Shown here in pieces: positions 52,284 through 60,597 of a stretch of 64,000 bases of DNA (position 1 is the stretch's first letter; the number at the start of each line of letters is the position of its first letter). The notes beneath the pieces were generated by a model. That model was given only the letters and a program-made list of their open reading frames with translations. It had not been told where the DNA came from and made no database searches. The stretch is from positions 248,001 through 312,000 of the forward strand of contig NZ_FOEF01000005.1 of assembly GCF_900110575.1 (NCBI RefSeq). Reading direction: 5' to 3'. Position numbers and translations under genes: made by a program. Origin of the DNA: Amycolatopsis saalfeldensis. Its GTDB lineage: Bacteria; Actinomycetota; Actinomycetes; Mycobacteriales; Pseudonocardiaceae.

Positions 52284-53972
52284 TCAGCCGGTGCGGAACG
52301 TCGGCTCCGGCAGCGCGACCGGCCCGGCTTCCCGGCACATGTCGTGACAGGTGCTGTCGAGCGTGCAGCACAGTGAGCAGATCGCGCCGCCCTGTTTGGC
52401 GCAGTCCGCGATGTCCGGCAGCTCGTACGGGTCGCCGCAGACCGAGCAGACGTGCGTGGCCCGCAGGTCCGCCTCGACGCCCGGTCCGCTGACCGTGTTG
52501 GGGCGCACCAGGTAGTACTTGCCGCGGGTCGCGATGGCGAGCGTCGGCACCAGCACCACCGCGATCACCACCGCCAGCAGCGGGCTGAAGGCGGCGAGCA
52601 CCGGCCCGAACGCGCCGAAGTAGGCCACGATCGAAACCACCGACGCGATCAGCATCGAGCCGAAGCCGACCGGGTTGACCTTGTGCAGGTACGCGCGCTT
52701 GAACTCGATGTACCGCGGCGAAAGGCCCAGCGGCTTCGCGATCACCAGGTCCGCGCAGACCGCGCCGATCCACGCGATGGCGACGTTCGAGTAGAAGCCC
52801 AGGATCTTGTTGAGGAAGGCGAACGCGCCGAACTCCATCAGCGCCAGCGCGATCCCGCAGTTGACCAGCACGTACCAGGCGCGGCCCGGGTGCTTGTGCA
52901 GCACGCGGGAGAAGAAGTTGGCGAACGACAGCGAGCCGGAGTACGCGTTGGTGGTGTTGATCTTGATCTGCGAAACGACCACGAACAGCGCGGCGAAGGT
53001 CAGCGCCACCGGTCCCAGCGCGGGCTTCACCGCGTCCAGGTACGGCGCGATCGGCTCCAGCGCGGCGGTCTTGCCGACGGCGCCCAGTGCCAGGAACGCC
53101 AGCAGCGCGCCGCCGATCTGCTTCGCCGCGCCGAGCACCACCCAGCCCGGCCCGGCGGCCAGCACCGCGGCCCACCAGGAGCGCTTGTTCGACGCCGTTT
53201 TCTCCGGCATGAACCGGAGGTAGTCGGCCTGCTCGCCGATCTGGCCGATCAGCGACAGCGCGACCCCCATGCCGAAGCCGAACCCGATGGCCGAGAACCC
53301 GGAGCCGGCGCCCTCCGTGCCGCCGAACGCGGCGAAGTCGGCGAACCGGCCCGGCTCGCGCACCAGCACGACGATGAACGGCAGCACCAGCCCCGCGATC
53401 CACAACGGCTGCGTCCAGGTCTGCATCTTCGCCACCGCGCCCATGCCGTAGAGCGCGAAGGGCAGCACGATCAGCGTGGCCAGCAGATAGCCGATCGGCA
53501 GCGGGATGCCGAGCGCGAGCTGGAACGCCTGGCCCATGATCGAGCCTTCGAGCGAGAAGAAGATGACGGTGAAGCTCGCGTACACGAGCGACGTCAGCGT
53601 CGACCCGAAGTAGCCGAAGCCGGCGCCTCGGGTCAGGAGGTCCATGTCCACTCCGTACGTCGCGCACGCACGCGCGATGGGCACGCCGGTCACGAAGATC
53701 ACGACGGCCGCGGCGAGGATCGCCAGCATGCCGGACGTGAAGCCGTACGAGAGCACGATGCTCGCGCCGATCGCGAAGTCGGCGAGGTAGGCGATGCCGC
53801 CCAATGCCGTCGTCGCGACCACGAAGGGTGACCATTTGCGAAACGATTGGGCGGCGAAGCGCAGCGAATAGTCTTCGCGGTTCTCGTTGGCCGCGAGGGC
53901 GGCGTACCGGCGTTGGGGCGGAGTGGTGGTGTCAGCGGTCTCACTGTCGGAATCGGACAGGATTTCGGTCAT
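52284..53972 (-). CDS. NCS1-family permease with cysteine-rich C-terminal domain
   Basis: Transporter-like protein of 562 residues. Residues about 45-490 form around 12 transmembrane helices of the purine-cytosine permease (NCS1) type (FVVATTALGGIAYLADFAIGASI; GIPLPIGYLLATLIVLP). The last 56 residues hold eight cysteines: CSVC, a lone Cys in IADCAK, CSLCC in GGAICSLCCTLDS, then TCHDMC, likely a zinc or Fe-S site. As I recall, this CSLCC motif also occurs in NCS1-linked sensor kinases; here no kinase follows. ATG at 53972 has GGAGG upstream. Close to urease, a urea, allantoin or pyrimidine link is possible but unproved. Confidence 0.88.
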   Translation of the reverse strand: MTEILSDSDSETADTTTPPQRRYAALAANENREDYSLRFAAQSFRKWSPFVVATTALGGIAYLADFAIGASIVLSYGFTSGMLAILAAAVVIFVTGVPIARACATYGVDMDLLTRGAGFGYFGSTLTSLVYASFTVIFFSLEGSIMGQAFQLALGIPLPIGYLLATLIVLPFALYGMGAVAKMQTWTQPLWIAGLVLPFIVVLVREPGRFADFAAFGGTEGAGSGFSAIGFGFGMGVALSLIGQIGEQADYLRFMPEKTASNKRSWWAAVLAAGPGWVVLGAAKQIGGALLAFLALGAVGKTAALEPIAPYLDAVKPALGPVALTFAALFVVVSQIKINTTNAYSGSLSFANFFSRVLHKHPGRAWYVLVNCGIALALMEFGAFAFLNKILGFYSNVAIAWIGAVCADLVIAKPLGLSPRYIEFKRAYLHKVNPVGFGSMLIASVVSIVAYFGAFGPVLAAFSPLLAVVIAVVLVPTLAIATRGKYYLVRPNTVSGPGVEADLRATHVCSVCGDPYELPDIADCAKQGGAICSLCCTLDSTCHDMCREAGPVALPEPTFRTG

Positions 53973-54215
53973 GGCCTGCCTCCGTGGTCGGTGGGGAACG
54001 GGCACCGGGGCAGCCAGACGGTAGGACTCGGCTTTATCGATTCGGGTCCGCGCGGTAAACCGGGGGTTACGGTTCGCGGTCCGGCGGTTACGGGTTGATG
54101 AGCGCCGGCGGCGTGGCAGGAGTCACCGTTCGGTGGGTTTCGCCGCAGCTGAAGAGCCAATACCGTCGGCGGAACACCCCGAATGTCGAACGCCCGCGGG
54201 CACGGAGGTTGGCAC

Positions 54216-54896
54216 ATGATGCCGGAGATCGACGAGGCCGACGTAACGGACGCGGTCGTGCGGCTGCCCGGGATGCGGGTGGCCTACGACGGCGCCCCGT
54301 TCGACGAGACCGCGCTCGCCACGACGTGGACCGAGCAGCTGCAGAACTGGCTGGGCCAGGCGGTCTCCGAGGGGATCGCCGAGCCCAACGCGATGGTGCT
54401 GGCCACCGCCGACACCGACGGCAGGCCGTCTTCGCGCACGGTCCTGTGCAAGGGGCTCGACGAACGAGGGGTCGTCTTCTACACGAACTACACCTCGGAG
54501 AAGAGCCACGACCTCACGGCCACGCGCTACGCGTCGGTCACCTTCCCCTGGTACGGGCTCCACCGGCAGGTCACTGTCCGTGGCGAGGTGGAGAAGGTCG
54601 GCTCGCGCGAGACGGCCGAGTACTGGGCCCAGCGGCCGCGCGGTTCGCAGCTCGGCGCGTGGGCCTCCCCGCAGTCGCGGATCGTCGACGGACGGCGTGC
54701 CCTCGACAACGCGCTGCGCGGCATCGAGCGCCGCTTCGCCGACGTCGAGCAGATCCCGGCGCCCCCGCACTGGGGCGGCTGGCGGATCCGGCCGGACTTC
54801 GTCGAGTTCTGGCAGGGCCGCGAGGACCGGATGCACGACCGGCTCCGCTTCCACCGCACCGACGACGGCTGGCACGTCGAACGGCTCGCTCCCTGA
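54216..54896 (+). CDS. pdxH: pyridoxamine 5'-phosphate oxidase
   Basis: FMN enzyme that oxidises pyridoxamine or pyridoxine phosphate to PLP, 226 residues. Conserved parts: EPNAMVLATADTDGRPSSRTVLCKGLDERGVVFYTNY (FMN and substrate binding), KSHDLTATRYASVTFPWYGLHRQVTVRGEVEKV, the SRETAEYWAQRPRGSQLGAWASPQS segment with the substrate loop, and a C-terminal WGGWRIRPDFVEFWQGREDRMHDRLRF. ATG at 54216 follows GGAGG by seven bases. It is followed by a strong terminator. Confidence 0.95.
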   Translation: MMPEIDEADVTDAVVRLPGMRVAYDGAPFDETALATTWTEQLQNWLGQAVSEGIAEPNAMVLATADTDGRPSSRTVLCKGLDERGVVFYTNYTSEKSHDLTATRYASVTFPWYGLHRQVTVRGEVEKVGSRETAEYWAQRPRGSQLGAWASPQSRIVDGRRALDNALRGIERRFADVEQIPAPPHWGGWRIRPDFVEFWQGREDRMHDRLRFHRTDDGWHVERLAP

Positions 54897-54911
54897 TCCT
54901 GGCTTCACCGC

Positions 54912-54947
54912 ACGAACGGTCCTTTTCGCTCGAAAAGGACCGTTCGT
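54912..54947. terminator. terminator after pdxH
   Basis: ACGAACGGTCCTTTTCG pairs with CGAAAAGGACCGTTCGT across a two-base loop, 15 bp after the pdxH stop. Confidence 0.9.
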
Positions 54948-55001
54948 CCGTTAATCCCGCGATGTGGCCGCGGGAGGGGAAAATCACGCGCGCCGGATTA
55001 G

Positions 55002-55017
55002 TTAGCACAGCTAAAGT
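55002..55017 (+). promoter_or_regulatory. inverted repeat and -10 box of the second MFS gene
   Basis: TTAGC-ACA-GCTAA (55002-55014) is a perfect dyad overlapping TAAAGT (55012-55017), a -10 box 8 nt before the GTG. TAGTTAGCA at 54999-55007 also occurs, reversed, in the marR promoter (18710-18718). Confidence 0.5.
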
Positions 55018-55025
55018 GATCCGTT

Positions 55026-56312
55026 GTGAGTTCTGACCCGGGGACGCTGCCTCCCCGCACTGGGGCGCGGAAGATCCTCGGCCGCATCGTCGTCGACACC
55101 CGGCCGCTCAAGATCCCGGCGTTCCGCAGGCTCTGGATGTCCACCGCCGTCACCGCGGTCGGCTCCCAGCTGACCGCCGTCGCGGTGCCGAAGCAGATCT
55201 TCGACCTCACCGGCTCGTCCGGCTACGTCGGCCTGACCGGCGCCGTCGCACTCGTCCCGCTGCTGGTGTTCGGCCTGTGGGGCGGCGCGATCGCGGACGC
55301 CGTGGACCGGCGCAAGCTGTTGCTGGTCACGAACGTCGGCGTCGCCATCACCTCGGCCCTGCTGTGGCTGCAGGCTTTCGCGGACTTCCGCTCGGTGTGG
55401 CTGGTGCTGGTGCTGCTCGCGGCGAACCAGGCGTTCTTCGCGATCAACATGCCCACCCGCGGCGCCGTCGTCGCGCGGCTGGTGCCCCCCGAACTGCTGC
55501 CGTCGGCGAACGCGCTCAACACCACGATGAGCACCTTCGGCGCCGTTTTCGGGCCGCTGTTCGGCGGGGCCCTGATCCCGGTGATCGGGCTGTCCACGCT
55601 GTACCTGGTCGACGTCTGCGCGCTGATGATCACGCTGATCGCGGTGTGGCGGCTGCCGCCGATCCCGCCGCTGAACGGGCCTTCGCGGCGCGCCGGGTTC
55701 AGCGACGTCGTCGACGGATTCCGGTACCTGGCCAAGCAGAAGGTGCTGCTGGCGTCGTTCGTCGTGGACATCATCGCGATGGTCGCGGGCATGCCGCGCG
55801 CGCTGATCCCGGAGATGGCGGAGCGCACCTTCGGCGACCCGCCCGGCGGCGGCCCCGCGCTCGGTTTCCTCTACGCGGCGCTGCCGGCGGGCGCGATGCT
55901 GATCGGCCTGTTCTCCGGCTGGCTGCACCGGGTGCGCCGGCAGGGCTTCGCCGTGGTCATCTCGATCTGCGCGTGGGGCGCGGCCGTCGCGGCGTTCGGG
56001 CTCGCGCATTCGTTGTGGCTGGCGGTGATCTTCATGGCCGTGGCCGGCGGCGCCGACATGGTCAGCTCCGTCTACCGCCAGGCGATCCTGCAGACGGCCA
56101 CCACCGACGAGATGCGCGGGCGCCTGCAGGGCGTGTTCACCGTGGTCGTCGCCGGCGGGCCGCGCCTCGCCGACCTGACGCACGGCTGGGCCGGCGCGCT
56201 GTGGGGCACCAAGGCCGCCGCGACCGGCGGTGGCCTGCTGGTGATCGTGCTGGTACTGGCGTCGATGCTGGTGCTCCCGGGCTTCTGGCGGTACCGGGCG
56301 CCGACCGGTTAG
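55026..56312 (+). CDS. MFS transporter
   Basis: Membrane exporter of 428 residues in the MFS_3 group, with about 12 helices, start LKIPAFRRLWMSTAVTAVGSQLTAVAVPKQIFDLTGSS, loop 2-3 GGAIADAVDRRKLLLV, and helix-11 signature TTDEMRGRLQGVFTVVVAGGPRLADL. It is related to, but clearly distinct from, the MarR-linked exporter at 19157. GTG start. No regulator gene is attached; the overlapping dyad suggests control by a distant MarR or TetR protein. Substrate unknown. Confidence 0.9.
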   Translation: MSSDPGTLPPRTGARKILGRIVVDTRPLKIPAFRRLWMSTAVTAVGSQLTAVAVPKQIFDLTGSSGYVGLTGAVALVPLLVFGLWGGAIADAVDRRKLLLVTNVGVAITSALLWLQAFADFRSVWLVLVLLAANQAFFAINMPTRGAVVARLVPPELLPSANALNTTMSTFGAVFGPLFGGALIPVIGLSTLYLVDVCALMITLIAVWRLPPIPPLNGPSRRAGFSDVVDGFRYLAKQKVLLASFVVDIIAMVAGMPRALIPEMAERTFGDPPGGGPALGFLYAALPAGAMLIGLFSGWLHRVRRQGFAVVISICAWGAAVAAFGLAHSLWLAVIFMAVAGGADMVSSVYRQAILQTATTDEMRGRLQGVFTVVVAGGPRLADLTHGWAGALWGTKAAATGGGLLVIVLVLASMLVLPGFWRYRAPTG

Positions 56313-56336
56313 GCCGTTCGGACTAGTGTGCCGGGC

Positions 56337-56897
56337 ATGCGTGCTTACCCGGTTGCCCTGTTGCTCGCCGCCGCCGCTGCTCTGACTGCCTGCTCGTCGG
56401 GAGACCAGCAGGCCGCGGCGCCGTCCTCCGCGCCGCCGTCGTCGAAGCCTGCTTCGCCGTCCTCACAAGCGAAGCAGAAGCAGGAGCCGTGCACGCTCCT
56501 GTCCGCCAGTGAGGTCAGCCAGGCGATCAACATCCCGGGCGTGACGTCCCAGAAGGGCCCGGACCAGACCAACGCGGCCAGCGGCGGCCAGGCGACCAGC
56601 TGCGAGTACCTGGTCGGCGGCAAGCAGGCCGGCGCGCTCGCGGTCACCCGATACGAAGGCCGCCAGGCCAAGCCCGCGGACATGATCGCGGCGATCAAGA
56701 AGGCGAAGCCCGGCGCGGTCGACGTCCCCGGTTTCCCGGACGGCGCCGTCTTCTACCTCGACGAGCAGAAGACCGCGACGCTGGCCGCCGCCAAGCTCTC
56801 CGGCGGCGTGCCGACGCTGGTCAACTACACCGGCCCGGTCAAGATGACCCAGCAGATGATGGTCCCGCTGGTGAAGACCGCGGTCACCGCCGCCTGA
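56337..56897 (+). CDS. DUF3558-like lipoprotein
   Basis: Exported lipoprotein of 186 residues. Signal MRAYPVALLLAAAAALTAC ends in the lipobox LTAC; a Ser/Pro/Ala linker follows, then a core opening PCTLLSASEVSQAINIPG with a second cysteine in TSCEYLVGG, as in DUF3558. ATG at 56337 follows a TAGTGT box by 7 nt (leaderless). It is followed by a convergent metallo-hydrolase after 1 bp. Function unknown; it is more distant from the two DUF3558 proteins at the window start than they are from each other. Confidence 0.82.
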   Translation: MRAYPVALLLAAAAALTACSSGDQQAAAPSSAPPSSKPASPSSQAKQKQEPCTLLSASEVSQAINIPGVTSQKGPDQTNAASGGQATSCEYLVGGKQAGALAVTRYEGRQAKPADMIAAIKKAKPGAVDVPGFPDGAVFYLDEQKTATLAAAKLSGGVPTLVNYTGPVKMTQQMMVPLVKTAVTAA

Positions 56898-56898
56898 C

Positions 56899-57723
56899 TC
56901 ACCGGAGCAGGGCCCGGAACTCGACCGGGCTGTGCGAGCTGAACACGGTCACCTCGTCGGGGTGATCGCGGGTCAGCGTCCGCAGTCGCTCCTCATTGGA
57001 CAGTCGACGGCGGCGGTCGGTTTCGTTGAGGCGCTGGAGCAGCCGCAGGGCCGGCGGGCACGACGGGCGGACCGGGTTGAGCTGGCCGTGGAAGAAGTAC
57101 GAGTCGCCCGCGTGCAGCAGCCAGCCCTCGCCGGTGTCGACGGCGACGCCGGAGTGGCCGATCGTGTGACCGGCCAGCGGGACCAGCAGGATCTCCGGCG
57201 TCAGGCCCCGCAACGGGCGCACCGCGTCGAAGCCGAACCACAACTCGCCCGCGTCCGGGTAGCTGCTCCACAGCGGACTGTGGGCGAACTGCGGCGCCCG
57301 GTACCGCGTTTTCTCCGCGAACCCGCGCGCCCCGGCCGCCGCCTTGCGCTCCGCTTCGCTTACGTGCACGACCGCCTGCGGGAAGTCCGCCAGTCCGCCC
57401 GCGTGGTCGACGTCCAGGTGCGTCATCACGATGTGCCGCACGTCCGCCGGGTCGAGGCCCAGCGCCCGGATCTGCGCGACGGCCGACTCCTCGTACGTGG
57501 GCTTCGCGCCGACCATCGCCCGGAAGCCCCGGCCGAGCCAGCCGTCCGGGTCCGTCGCGGCGTGGGTGCCGAAGCCGGTGTCCACCAGCACTAGCGAGTC
57601 GGGTGTTTCCAGAAGCAGACAGTGCGCCACCATCGAACTACGGCGGGCCAGACCGGGCTGCCCGTCGAACGGCCGTCCGCCCCAGGGCCGCATCGTGCCG
57701 CAGTTCAGATGGTGCACCTTCAT
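56899..57723 (-). CDS. metallo-beta-lactamase fold hydrolase, copy 1
   Basis: Metal-dependent hydrolase of 274 residues. Motif HxHxDH is present as MTHLDVDHAGG (about 105-115), with further ligands in LVPLAGHTIGHSG, DAGDS-like HAGDSYFF, and a terminal FSSH. It is a tandem paralogue of the next gene upstream, sharing the MKVHHLNCGTMRP start, LLLETPDSLVLVDTGFG and GLDPADVR. ATG overlaps the stop of that gene (ATGA). Family members act on lactones or esters such as acyl-homoserine lactones; substrate here unknown. Confidence 0.92.
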   Translation of the reverse strand: MKVHHLNCGTMRPWGGRPFDGQPGLARRSSMVAHCLLLETPDSLVLVDTGFGTHAATDPDGWLGRGFRAMVGAKPTYEESAVAQIRALGLDPADVRHIVMTHLDVDHAGGLADFPQAVVHVSEAERKAAAGARGFAEKTRYRAPQFAHSPLWSSYPDAGELWFGFDAVRPLRGLTPEILLVPLAGHTIGHSGVAVDTGEGWLLHAGDSYFFHGQLNPVRPSCPPALRLLQRLNETDRRRRLSNEERLRTLTRDHPDEVTVFSSHSPVEFRALLR

Positions 57724-58535
57724 AACCTGCTCCTCTGGCTCAACCGCTCGAAGTCGGTCAGGTCGTGCGAGGCGAAGATGGTCACCTCGCCCCCGTGGTC
57801 GCGGCGCAGCTCGCGCAGCCGGCGCTGGTTCTCCACCCGCGGGCCGCGCAAGGTCTGCACGTGCTTCTCGAAGATAGCCAATCCGGCCGGGATGAACGCC
57901 GGCTCGTCGATCTCGCGGTGGAAGAAGTACGAGTCGCCCGCGTTGAGCAGCCATCCGCTGCCCGTGTCGACGGCCACCCCGGAGTGCCCGCGCGTGTGCC
58001 CGGCCAGCGGGACCAGTGCGACGTCCGGCACCCCGGGCAGCTCGCGCACGGCCTGGAAGCCGAACCACGATTCGCCGGCCTCGGCGTGGCTGATCCACTG
58101 TGGACCGTGGCTGAACTGCACCGGCCGGTACCGCCGTTCACCCGCCTCGAGCGCGGCCAGCTCCGTCGCGTGGACGTGCACCCGCGCATCCGGAAAGTCG
58201 ACCAGCCCGCCGGCGTGGTCCAGGTCCAGGTGCGTGAGCACGATGTCGCGCACGTCCGCGGGATCCAGCCCCAGCGCGCGGATCTGCGCCGCCGCCGTCT
58301 CCTCCGGGCGGTTGAGCGGGTTCGACTGCCGCAGGAACCCCGGGCCCAGCCAGCGCGCCGGATCGATGACGGCGGGCGAGCCCATGCCCGTTTCGATCAG
58401 CACGAGCCCGGTGTCCGTTTCCAGCAGCAGACAGTGACACACCAAGGTGGCCCGCCGGAACAGGCCCGGCCTGCCGTCGACGAGGCTGCCGCCGACCGGC
58501 CGCATGGTCCCGCAGTTGAGGTGGTGGACGCGCAT
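57720..58535 (-). CDS. metallo-beta-lactamase fold hydrolase, copy 2
   Basis: Hydrolase of 271 residues with HxHxDH as LTHLDLDHAGG, LVPLAGHTRGHSG, NAGDSYFF and final FASHD. It shares most motifs with copy 1 but differs at many surface positions, so the duplication is old. Its start overlaps the tetR stop by one base (TGATG). Both hydrolases are thus in one operon controlled by the upstream TetR, suggesting that an inducer that binds the regulator is also a substrate of the enzymes. Confidence 0.92.
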   Translation of the reverse strand: MRVHHLNCGTMRPVGGSLVDGRPGLFRRATLVCHCLLLETDTGLVLIETGMGSPAVIDPARWLGPGFLRQSNPLNRPEETAAAQIRALGLDPADVRDIVLTHLDLDHAGGLVDFPDARVHVHATELAALEAGERRYRPVQFSHGPQWISHAEAGESWFGFQAVRELPGVPDVALVPLAGHTRGHSGVAVDTGSGWLLNAGDSYFFHREIDEPAFIPAGLAIFEKHVQTLRGPRVENQRRLRELRRDHGGEVTIFASHDLTDFERLSQRSRL

Positions 58536-59113
58536 CAGGAGAACTCCCGTTCGACGGTGGTGCGGAGGTGGGCGGCGATGTCGCGCAACGGCTTGACGTC
58601 GCGGCGGATCTTGGCGAACAGCAGCGCGCCCTCGATCGAGGCGAGCACCACCGTCGCCAGCGAGGCGGCGCGCTCGGCGGACAGGCCCTGCTCGGCGAAG
58701 TAGCCGGACAACGCGTCCTGCCACGAGCCGTACCCGTCTTCGCAGGCCGAGCGGATGACGTCGCTTTCACCGGCGGCGTCCAACGCAATCGTCGCGAGTG
58801 GACACCCGCGCTCGAAGCCCGATTCGGTGAGCGAGGCCGCGAGCGCGTCGACGACCCGGTCGACCGCGGTCGCGGGGTCCGGCGCGGTGGTGGCCAGCGT
58901 GCGCAGGTCGTCGCACAGCCGCTCGCCGGACAGGCGCACGGCCTCGGCGGCCAATTGTTCTTTGCCGCCGGGGAAGTGGAAGTACAGCGAGCCCTTCGGG
59001 GCGCCGCCGGCGGAGGTGAGCTGGGTCAGGCCGGTGGCGTGGTAGCCCTGCGACTGGAACAGCTCGGCGGCGGATTCGAGCAGGCGCTGGCGGGTTTCGG
59101 TGCGTCGGACCAT
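58535..59113 (-). CDS. TetR family regulator (LmrA/YxaF type)
   Basis: Regulator of 192 residues with helix-turn-helix TETRQRLLESAAELFQSQGYHATGLTQLTSAGGAPKGSLYFHFPGGKEQLA (about 5-55), the KGSLYFHFPGGKE motif being typical of the LmrA/YxaF group. ATG at 59113 follows a TACGGT -10 box by six bases. An operator of the group's usual TAGACCGGTC kind lies immediately upstream at 59132-59151. It heads the tetR-MBL-MBL operon. Confidence 0.92.
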   Translation of the reverse strand: MVRRTETRQRLLESAAELFQSQGYHATGLTQLTSAGGAPKGSLYFHFPGGKEQLAAEAVRLSGERLCDDLRTLATTAPDPATAVDRVVDALAASLTESGFERGCPLATIALDAAGESDVIRSACEDGYGSWQDALSGYFAEQGLSAERAASLATVVLASIEGALLFAKIRRDVKPLRDIAAHLRTTVEREFS

Positions 59114-59131
59114 GGGTGAACCGTAGCTCAA

Positions 59132-59151
59132 ACTATGACGACCGGTCTAGT
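59132..59151. promoter_or_regulatory. operator of the TetR-MBL operon
   Basis: ACTA-GACCGGTC-GTCATAGT (minus strand) is an inverted repeat with a GACCGGTC core and ACTA/TAGT ends. It matches, as I recall, the TAGACCGGTCTA-type sites of LmrA/YxaF regulators and overlaps the promoter. Confidence 0.65.
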
Positions 59152-59201
59152 TAGTTTCGGCCCCGGTCCACCACCGTCCGGGCGCCGGTAACCTCTGCGC
59201 C

Positions 59202-60107
59202 ATGGCGAATCCCACCGGAGAGCAGTTCGAGATCACCCGCGGCAACGCCCGCGCCGTCGTCACCGAAATCGGGGCCGGGCTGCGTGTGTTCGAGGTCGGC
59301 GGCGTGCCCTACGTCGAGGAGTTCGAGGCGGACGAGAAGTCGCCGAAGGGCCTCGGCCAGGTGCTGCTCCCGTGGCCGAACCGCACCAAGGGCGGGCTTT
59401 GGGAGTTCCAGGGCGAGCCGCAGCAGCTGGAGATCACCGAGGAGGCGCGCGGCAACGCGATCCACGGCCTGACCCGGCACCTGGAGTGGGAGCTGGTGGA
59501 GCACGCCGAATCGTCGATCACCCTCGCGGTGGACGTCGAGGTGCAGCCCGGCTGGCCGGTGCCGCTGCGCGCCACGATCACCTACGAGCTGGCGCCGCGC
59601 GAGCTGACCATCACCCACGAGATCCGCAACGAGGGCGAGCAGCCGATCGGCGTCGGCCTCGGCACGCACCCCTACTTCCGGATCGGCGACGCGCCCACCG
59701 ACGAGCTGACCCTGACCCTGCCGGCCACGCGCGTGCGCCCGTACCTCGCCGACGAGCAGATGCCGTACGCCGAGGAGGAGGACGTCGAGGGCACGGAGTA
59801 CGACTTCCGCGGCGGGCGGCTGCTCAAGGGCGTCGACCTGGACACGGCGTTCGGCGGGCTGACCCCGGCCGAGGACGGCACCCACCACGTCGAGCTGTCC
59901 CACGGCGAGCAGCGGCTGCTGGTCTGGACCGGGCCCGACTTCCACTGGGCGCAGGTGTTCACGCCGGACGAGCTGGTCGGCCGGGGCCGCGCCGTCGCGA
60001 TCGAGCCGATGACCTGCCCGGCCGACGCGCTCAACACCGGCACCGACCTGATCGAGCTGGAGCCGGCCACCTCGTGGTCGGGCAGCTGGGGCATCCGCGT
60101 CCCGTGA
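59202..60107 (+). CDS. aldose 1-epimerase
   Basis: Mutarotase-like enzyme of 301 residues that interconverts anomers of sugars. Catalytic His residues are in GNAIHGLTRH (about 87) and GLGTHPYFRIG (about 152), and the base Glu in RAVAIEPMTCPADA (near 270). VLLPWPNRTKGGLWEFQGE is the substrate-contact region. A TAACCT box ends 7 nt before the ATG (leaderless). A GNAT gene overlaps its stop (GTGA). Confidence 0.93.
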   Translation: MANPTGEQFEITRGNARAVVTEIGAGLRVFEVGGVPYVEEFEADEKSPKGLGQVLLPWPNRTKGGLWEFQGEPQQLEITEEARGNAIHGLTRHLEWELVEHAESSITLAVDVEVQPGWPVPLRATITYELAPRELTITHEIRNEGEQPIGVGLGTHPYFRIGDAPTDELTLTLPATRVRPYLADEQMPYAEEEDVEGTEYDFRGGRLLKGVDLDTAFGGLTPAEDGTHHVELSHGEQRLLVWTGPDFHWAQVFTPDELVGRGRAVAIEPMTCPADALNTGTDLIELEPATSWSGSWGIRVP

Positions 60108-60586
60108 CGCCGTTGCTGCTGGCCGAGGCCGACGCCGGCGAGCTGCTCACGCTGCAGCGCGCCGCGTTCCTCAGCGAAGCCCGCGCGCACCGCAACCTCG
60201 AGCTCCCGCCGTTGCTGGAGACGCTGGAGCAGGTGCGCGCGGCGCTGGCCGACCCGGCGTATCCGGTGTGGGGAGTGCGCGACGCCGGGCGGCTCGTGGC
60301 GACGGTGCGGCTCCGGGTGGCCGGCGACGTCGGCGAGGTCGTCCGGCTGGCTGTTGCCCCGGATCGCCAGGGCGAGGGCCTCGGCCGGGCGCTGCTGCTC
60401 GCGGCCGAGGCGGCGGCGCCCGCGGGCGTCACGCGATTTCGGCTCTGCACAGGCGAACTCTCGGCCGGGCCCCTGCACCTGTACGCGAAACTCGGCTACC
60501 GCGAGACGCACCGCAGCCCGGAGGCGGACTACCAGCTCGTCCACTTGGAAAAGCCCCGTGCTGACGGCCCGGCGGCAATTCGTTAG
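60104..60586 (+). CDS. GNAT family N-acetyltransferase
   Basis: Acetyl-CoA-dependent acetyltransferase of 160 residues. The central motif VVRLAVAPDRQGEGLGRALLLAAEAAA (about 80-106) carries the V/I-x-P-x-x-Q-G-x-G-x-G/A pyrophosphate loop; LYAKLGYRETHR is the second signature. GTG overlaps the aldose epimerase stop. The amidohydrolase starts 11 bp on, so three genes form one transcription unit. Acceptor unknown. Confidence 0.9.
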   Translation: MTPLLLAEADAGELLTLQRAAFLSEARAHRNLELPPLLETLEQVRAALADPAYPVWGVRDAGRLVATVRLRVAGDVGEVVRLAVAPDRQGEGLGRALLLAAEAAAPAGVTRFRLCTGELSAGPLHLYAKLGYRETHRSPEADYQLVHLEKPRADGPAAIR

Positions 60587-60597
60587 CGTGTCAAACT

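Noticed and set aside
52452..53831. Plus-strand frame of 459 codons
   Set aside because: Antisense to the NCS1 permease; Arg/His/Gly-rich without motifs.
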